51,207 bases of DNA from the NCBI RefSeq assembly GCF_902459655.1, contig NZ_CABPSB010000027.1:1-51207 (forward strand), written 5' to 3'. Positions 47,782 to 51,207 of this stretch are shown in pieces (the first letter of the stretch is position 1; every line of letters begins with the position of its first letter). Below the pieces are notes generated by a model, which had not been told where the DNA came from, searched no databases, and saw only the letters and a list, made by a program, of their open reading frames with translations. Position numbers and translations under genes: made by a program. Origin of the DNA: Pandoraea anhela. GTDB taxonomy: Bacteria > Pseudomonadota > Gammaproteobacteria > Burkholderiales > Burkholderiaceae.

Positions 47782-48993
47782 ATGCCCAAAGTCATTGCTC
47801 CACTCACCGACCTCCAAGTCAAGAAGGCAAAGCCGGCAGAAAGACCCTATCGTCTAGCCGATGGCAAGGGTCTGTATCTGCAAGTGATGCCCAATGGGTC
47901 GAAATACTGGCGGATGAAATATCGGTTCGACGGCAAAGAAAAAGTGGCATCGTTTGGCGTTTATCCCGAGGCGTCTTTAGCGGAAGCACGCGAGGCATGC
48001 TTAGCCGCCAGACGAAAGATATCCGCCGGGACAGACCCGTCAACGCAGAAGAAAGAGATGCGGCGAGCTCGCGTTATTGCTGCCGCATCGACGTTCGAAG
48101 CTGTAGCCCGCGAATGGTACGAAAATCAGCGGCCTGGCTGGACTGCTGTATATGCCGGGAAAGTACTCAAGTCACTGGAGATCGATGCATTTCCACGCAT
48201 AGGCCAACGAGCAATCTCATCAATTGAGGCGCCAGATATGCTCGAAATTGTTCGGTCAATCGAGGCTAGAGGTGTTCGCGAAACCGCCATCAGAGTGCTT
48301 CAGCGTTCGCGTGCCGTCTTTCAGTACGGGATTATGACTGGCCGATGCTCAAGGAATCCCGCCGCTGATATTGATGCGGCAACGATCCTGAAGAAAAGCC
48401 CTGGCGTAAAGCACATGGCCCGAGTCAAAGCATCGGAGATCCCACACCTCCTGCGTGACATCGAGCTGTACCAAGGCGACGTCGTGACCAAGCTAGCACT
48501 CAAGTTCATGGCCCTCACCTTTGCACGCACGATGGAAATGATTCGTGCAGAGTGGTCAGAGTTTTCGACGGGTGAAAGCCCCGAGTGGCGTATCCCATCG
48601 GAGCGGATGAAGATGCGCGAGCCGCACATCGTTCCGCTATCGCGACAAGCTATCGCGATTCTCGAAGAACTGCGAACAATTAATGGGCATAGGGCTCACG
48701 TCTTTTATAGCGTCCAAGGTGGCGGCCCCATTTCAAACAACACCATGCTGTTCGCGCTCTATCGTATGGGCTACAAAGGCAAGATGACCGGGCACGGATT
48801 CCGAGGCCTAGCTGCTACTGCACTTCGTGAAAACGGTTTTTCCAGGGACGTCGTTGACAGGCAACTCGCCCATGCGGAAAGAAATCAAGTCACAGCGGCC
48901 TATGTGCACGCTGAGTATTTGAAAGAACGGCGCGAAATGATGCAGTGGTGGGGTGACCAACTGCAAACGCAGGAAGCGCCTCCGTCAACATAG
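47782..48993 (+). CDS. P4-type tyrosine integrase (DUF4102 arm-binding domain)
   Basis: The 403-residue protein has the N-terminal DUF4102 arm-binding domain (PLTDLQVKKAKPAERPYRLA, GLYLQVMPNGSKYWRMKYR, VASFGVYPEASLAEAREA). A SAM-like core-binding domain follows, and then a catalytic domain. The tyrosine-recombinase residues are present: Arg in TFARTMEMIRAEW, His-x-x-Arg in GHGFRGLAAT, His in QLAHAERNQ, and Tyr in VTAAYVHAEYL. It should therefore be active. The gene starts 166 bases downstream of tRNA-Arg in the same direction, the usual layout for islands integrated at tRNA 3' ends. No Shine-Dalgarno sequence is seen; a GATACCCCC repeat occupies that place. Confidence 0.95.
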   Translation: MPKVIAPLTDLQVKKAKPAERPYRLADGKGLYLQVMPNGSKYWRMKYRFDGKEKVASFGVYPEASLAEAREACLAARRKISAGTDPSTQKKEMRRARVIAAASTFEAVAREWYENQRPGWTAVYAGKVLKSLEIDAFPRIGQRAISSIEAPDMLEIVRSIEARGVRETAIRVLQRSRAVFQYGIMTGRCSRNPAADIDAATILKKSPGVKHMARVKASEIPHLLRDIELYQGDVVTKLALKFMALTFARTMEMIRAEWSEFSTGESPEWRIPSERMKMREPHIVPLSRQAIAILEELRTINGHRAHVFYSVQGGGPISNNTMLFALYRMGYKGKMTGHGFRGLAATALRENGFSRDVVDRQLAHAERNQVTAAYVHAEYLKERREMMQWWGDQLQTQEAPPST

Positions 48994-49077
48994 TCGGATC
49001 GATGACGGAACCGCAGACGATCGACCTGCCAACGACTTTCAATCAACTAGTGCCGCTTGTCCGTTGGGGTAACTCCG

Positions 49078-49656
49078 ATGAAAGCATTGAGTGTGAAACA
49101 GGTTGCCGAAAAACTGTCTCTTAGCCGGACCACTATCTATCGAATGGTCGCGGCGGGAGTACTTCCAAAGCCGTTCTTTGTTTTCGGCAATCGTACTGCG
49201 TGGCTGGAAGAGGATATCGATGCTTGGCTTGCAAAGCCTGCGGGCAAAGTCACACCGAACGCTTCGCCCAACCTTCTCTCACCTGCTCATAACCCGGCCG
49301 AATCACGCACTCAAGTGACAGTAGCGCCTCGGCCCGACAAGCCCACCATTGATACCGAAGCAATCCTGTCCCGACTTGATACGCTCATAACACTGCTTTC
49401 GCGCCCCCAACTCGAACTGCGGGACAGGCTGTGGAGCATTGAGGAAATCTCTGAGTGGATGTTATTGCCAGCCTCGGCAGTGAAACAGCGAGTCATTTCC
49501 CAGCCGGGCTTCCCGCGCCCCTTTCGACCTGGAGGGTCTGCTCACTCCCAGTCTCGTTGGTTTGCCGGAGAAGTCATTAAGTGGGCACACGAGCATCGTG
49601 GAAAGCTGCCACTTCGCATATCGAAAGGCTCCCAAACGCCCCCTCTGAATGGCTAA
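49078..49656 (+). CDS. AlpA-like regulator with two winged-helix domains
   Basis: The 192-residue protein contains an N-terminal AlpA/excisionase-type domain (KALSVKQVAEKLSLSRTTIY, then LPKPFFVFGNRTAWLEEDIDAWL). It also has a second, divergent one at about residues 125-180 (LWSIEEISEWMLLPASAVKQ, GFPRPFRPGG, SRWFAGEVIKWAHEH). They are joined by a Pro/Ser-rich linker. AlpA-type proteins of P4-like islands activate or assist excision. Two such domains in one chain is not usual. ATG 49078, with GGGG eight bases upstream, is preferred to the TTG at 49057. A 40-codon frame starting at 49002 overlaps its start and could couple translation. Confidence 0.75.
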   Translation: MKALSVKQVAEKLSLSRTTIYRMVAAGVLPKPFFVFGNRTAWLEEDIDAWLAKPAGKVTPNASPNLLSPAHNPAESRTQVTVAPRPDKPTIDTEAILSRLDTLITLLSRPQLELRDRLWSIEEISEWMLLPASAVKQRVISQPGFPRPFRPGGSAHSQSRWFAGEVIKWAHEHRGKLPLRISKGSQTPPLNG

Positions 49657-49777
49657 CTGGCGCTCGGCTCCGGCGCGTCCTGCGACGGGTCACTCACACG
49701 CAGCGGTTCACCTAGCATGGGCCGCCCGGCATTCTGCCTATCTGTAATCGCGTGGCCTTAGACGAGGTGTCATAACG

Positions 49778-50023
49778 ATGGAAAAATCAAACAACGTGGA
49801 ACGCCTACTGAAACTGAAAGACGTGGTAGATCAAGTCGGCTTCGGGAAGACCGCAATCTACAAGCGCGTGAAGGACGGCACATTTCCGAGACCGGTGAAC
49901 ATCGGCTATGCCAGTCGCTGGCTGGAGTCTGAGGTTCAGCAGTGGATCGCCAAACAGGTTGCAGCGGCGCGCGGCGGTTTGGTGGAGGATGCTGATTCGG
50001 GTACGGTGCAAGCCGCGCACTGA
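49778..50023 (+). CDS. AlpA-family phage transcriptional regulator
   Basis: The 81-residue protein is a single AlpA winged helix: RLLKLKDVVDQVGFGKTAIY, KRVKDGTFPRPVNIG and SRWLESEVQQWIAKQV match the family pattern. In P4-like prophages AlpA-type proteins promote int expression or excision. The ATG at 49778 follows GAGGTG. The C-terminal 20 residues are variable. It is 121 bases after the two-domain regulator and on the same strand as int. Confidence 0.88.
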   Translation: MEKSNNVERLLKLKDVVDQVGFGKTAIYKRVKDGTFPRPVNIGYASRWLESEVQQWIAKQVAAARGGLVEDADSGTVQAAH

Positions 50024-50084
50024 CGGTGGTATTTCTGGTGGTATCTCATCACGCTGATACGCCAATAACCTCGTGAATATTGGC

Positions 50085-50550
50085 TCACACGAAATATTTC
50101 GATCCCCTCCGGCACGTCTTCCCAAGTGTGCGGGGTGACATTCGCCCGATCAGTGACGGTACCCTATTCGCCGCCTCGGCGGCTGTCGGCAGACTGCCCG
50201 GAATCAGTTCATCGGAGTTCGAGCGAAGTGCGGCGATCGTCGGGGCGAGATCATCGCCAAGCTGGCCAGCGATTCGGCCCGCGGCTGATTGCTCGCCGCC
50301 ACGCACTGCTGACCACGCTCGCGACGCCAGCGGACGCGCAGCGTTAATGCCAGCGCCCAGCAGCTGGCCGGCGCCGTATCCGAGTGCGCCGAGTCCGGCG
50401 CCTTCCACAGCGCCAGGCAGTATGCCCGTGTCGTTCAACGCCCCTTGACTGGCGCCATAAGCGCCGCCGGCGGCAATCTGCGGCAGCAATTCCGGTCCAG
50501 CGAAGAGCATAGGCACGACTGCGCCGCCGATGTTGCCCGCCGTGCGCCAG
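50085..50550 (-). pseudogene. fragment of a podovirus-like virion/ejection protein gene
   Basis: The frame reads GNIGGAVVPMLFAGPELLPQ, then AAGGAYGASQGALNDTG, a long Gly/Ala-rich amphipathic region and ELIPGSLPTAAEAANRVPSL. This is a membrane-active, Gly-rich pattern seen in internal virion or DNA-ejection proteins of Burkholderia podoviruses (recognised from memory, so family-level only). It lacks a start codon of its own in this context: similarity begins at about 50550, where it meets another gene fragment in a different frame. The C-terminal end past residue SLIGRMSP is also not convincing. It lies on the strand opposite to int. Confidence 0.55.
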
Positions 50551-51207
50551 CCCGAGGTAGAGGTTCGACGATGCGTTGTTCGCATTCGACGCGCCCGTCA
50601 GCGCCGCTTGTTGCGCGTTGAGCCAGTTGTAGTAGTTCGAGCTGTTCTGGCTGTTGTTCGCCTGATTCGCAGCCGTCCCCACAGATTGATTCGCGAGGTT
50701 GACCTGATTCTGCTGTGCGGCGTTCTGCGTCGCTACGCCCGCGGCCGTGTTGTAGGCCGAGTTGTACATGCCCGCGGTGTTGTTCGAGAGTGCCGTCGCG
50801 AGGTTTTGCTCGTTCTGCCCTGTTGCCTGCGCCTGCGCGCTTCCGCCGAATGCGCCGGCATTGCGGAATTGGGCCAGCGTGGTGGGTGCCGTGGTGTTTT
50901 GATACGCATCCGTGATCTGCTTGTTGGATGCTGCAACCGTCGCCGCGAGATAGGGATTGTTCGCCGGATCGGCGTACGCGCTGGCAGCCGTCGAAGCGGT
51001 CACGTTGCCGGTGTATGGGTTCTTGGTCTGATAGGCCGAACCGCCCGCGAGCTGCTGTGCAATGTTGCTTGCCGCAGTTGCGGTCTGCGCTTGATTGGCG
51101 GCGGCACCGGTTAAGCCAGAAATGGCTCCAGTCTGCGTCCCGTTCATGCCGGCGACGACTTGGCCGTCATATTGCGGTACAGGCTGATTGGACAGGTCGG
51201 CACCCCT
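50541..51207 (-). pseudogene. 5'-incomplete phage virion protein fragment, Asn/Gln/Ala-rich
   Basis: The frame is open from the window end (NQPVPQYDGQVVAG precedes the in-frame ATG at 51147). It continues through PYTGNVTASTAASAYADPAN, TTLAQFRNAGAFGGSAQAQA and NLANQSVGTAANQANNSQNS to about SSNLYLG. Such Ala/Asn/Gln-rich sequences are common in internal structural proteins of podoviruses. At about 50545 the sequence jumps frame into the neighbouring fragment, so a deletion or frameshift has joined two phage genes. The true start is upstream of the window. Confidence 0.55.

Overview
The window is a GC-rich beta-proteobacterial chromosome segment. Gene order (xseB-ispA-dxs-folE2, polA next to a DUF2782 gene, thrB and a BPSS1780-family membrane gene, dnaG-rpoD beside a tRNA-Ile2 gene) and codon use point to Burkholderiales. 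Pandoraea or a close relative is my best guess, from recognition only. About 45 kb of ordinary core chromosome lies between two tRNA genes, and each of these tRNA genes carries traces of integrated mobile DNA on its outer side.

Left edge (1-518): a tRNA-Ile2(CAU) gene is followed by the N-terminal stub of a tyrosine-type phage integrase. The stub is cut off where what looks like an IS3-family element begins. Core, left part (547-16.6 kb): rpoD, dnaG and yqeY (no rpsU beside them), a HI0933-type flavoprotein, tsaD, folE2, then dxs, ispA and xseB for isoprenoid synthesis and exonuclease VII, a Rieske oxygenase, a DMT exporter and a mercaptopyruvate-type sulfurtransferase. Core, middle (16.8-37.6 kb): a ZIP metal transporter, a Tat-exported dienelactone-hydrolase-like protein, a type II NADH dehydrogenase, polA, a LOG-family protein, a YeeE/YedE sulfur transporter, a DUF2782 protein, thrB, a membrane protein, uvrD, valS-galU, a TusA-like protein, a Nudix hydrolase and a ClC chloride channel. 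Core, right part (37.7-45.9 kb): a minus-strand catabolic-looking run (YbfB-type MFS, class II aldolase, tautomerase, threonine aldolase), alaS and a CaiB/BaiF CoA-transferase.

Right edge (45.9-51.2 kb): accessory DNA of different composition. It holds a gene-poor stretch, a hicAB toxin-antitoxin pair, the N-terminal remnant of a second integrase, tRNA-Arg(CCU), an intact P4-type integrase just downstream of it, two AlpA-type regulators, and decayed podovirus-like virion genes running off the end.

The core genes are housekeeping and need little interpretation. The less ordinary signals are the layered integration history at both tRNA genes, repeated GATACCCC sites in front of the integrase, several short-period tandem arrays in intergenic DNA (8, 9, 13 and 6 bp units), a probable AUC start codon for the ZIP transporter, a very long Lys/Ala-rich N-terminal tail on RpoD, and a 20-bp perfect palindrome upstream of folE2. 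I did not find a defence system, CRISPR array, secretion system or biosynthetic cluster. I do not see convincing evidence of a wholly new system.
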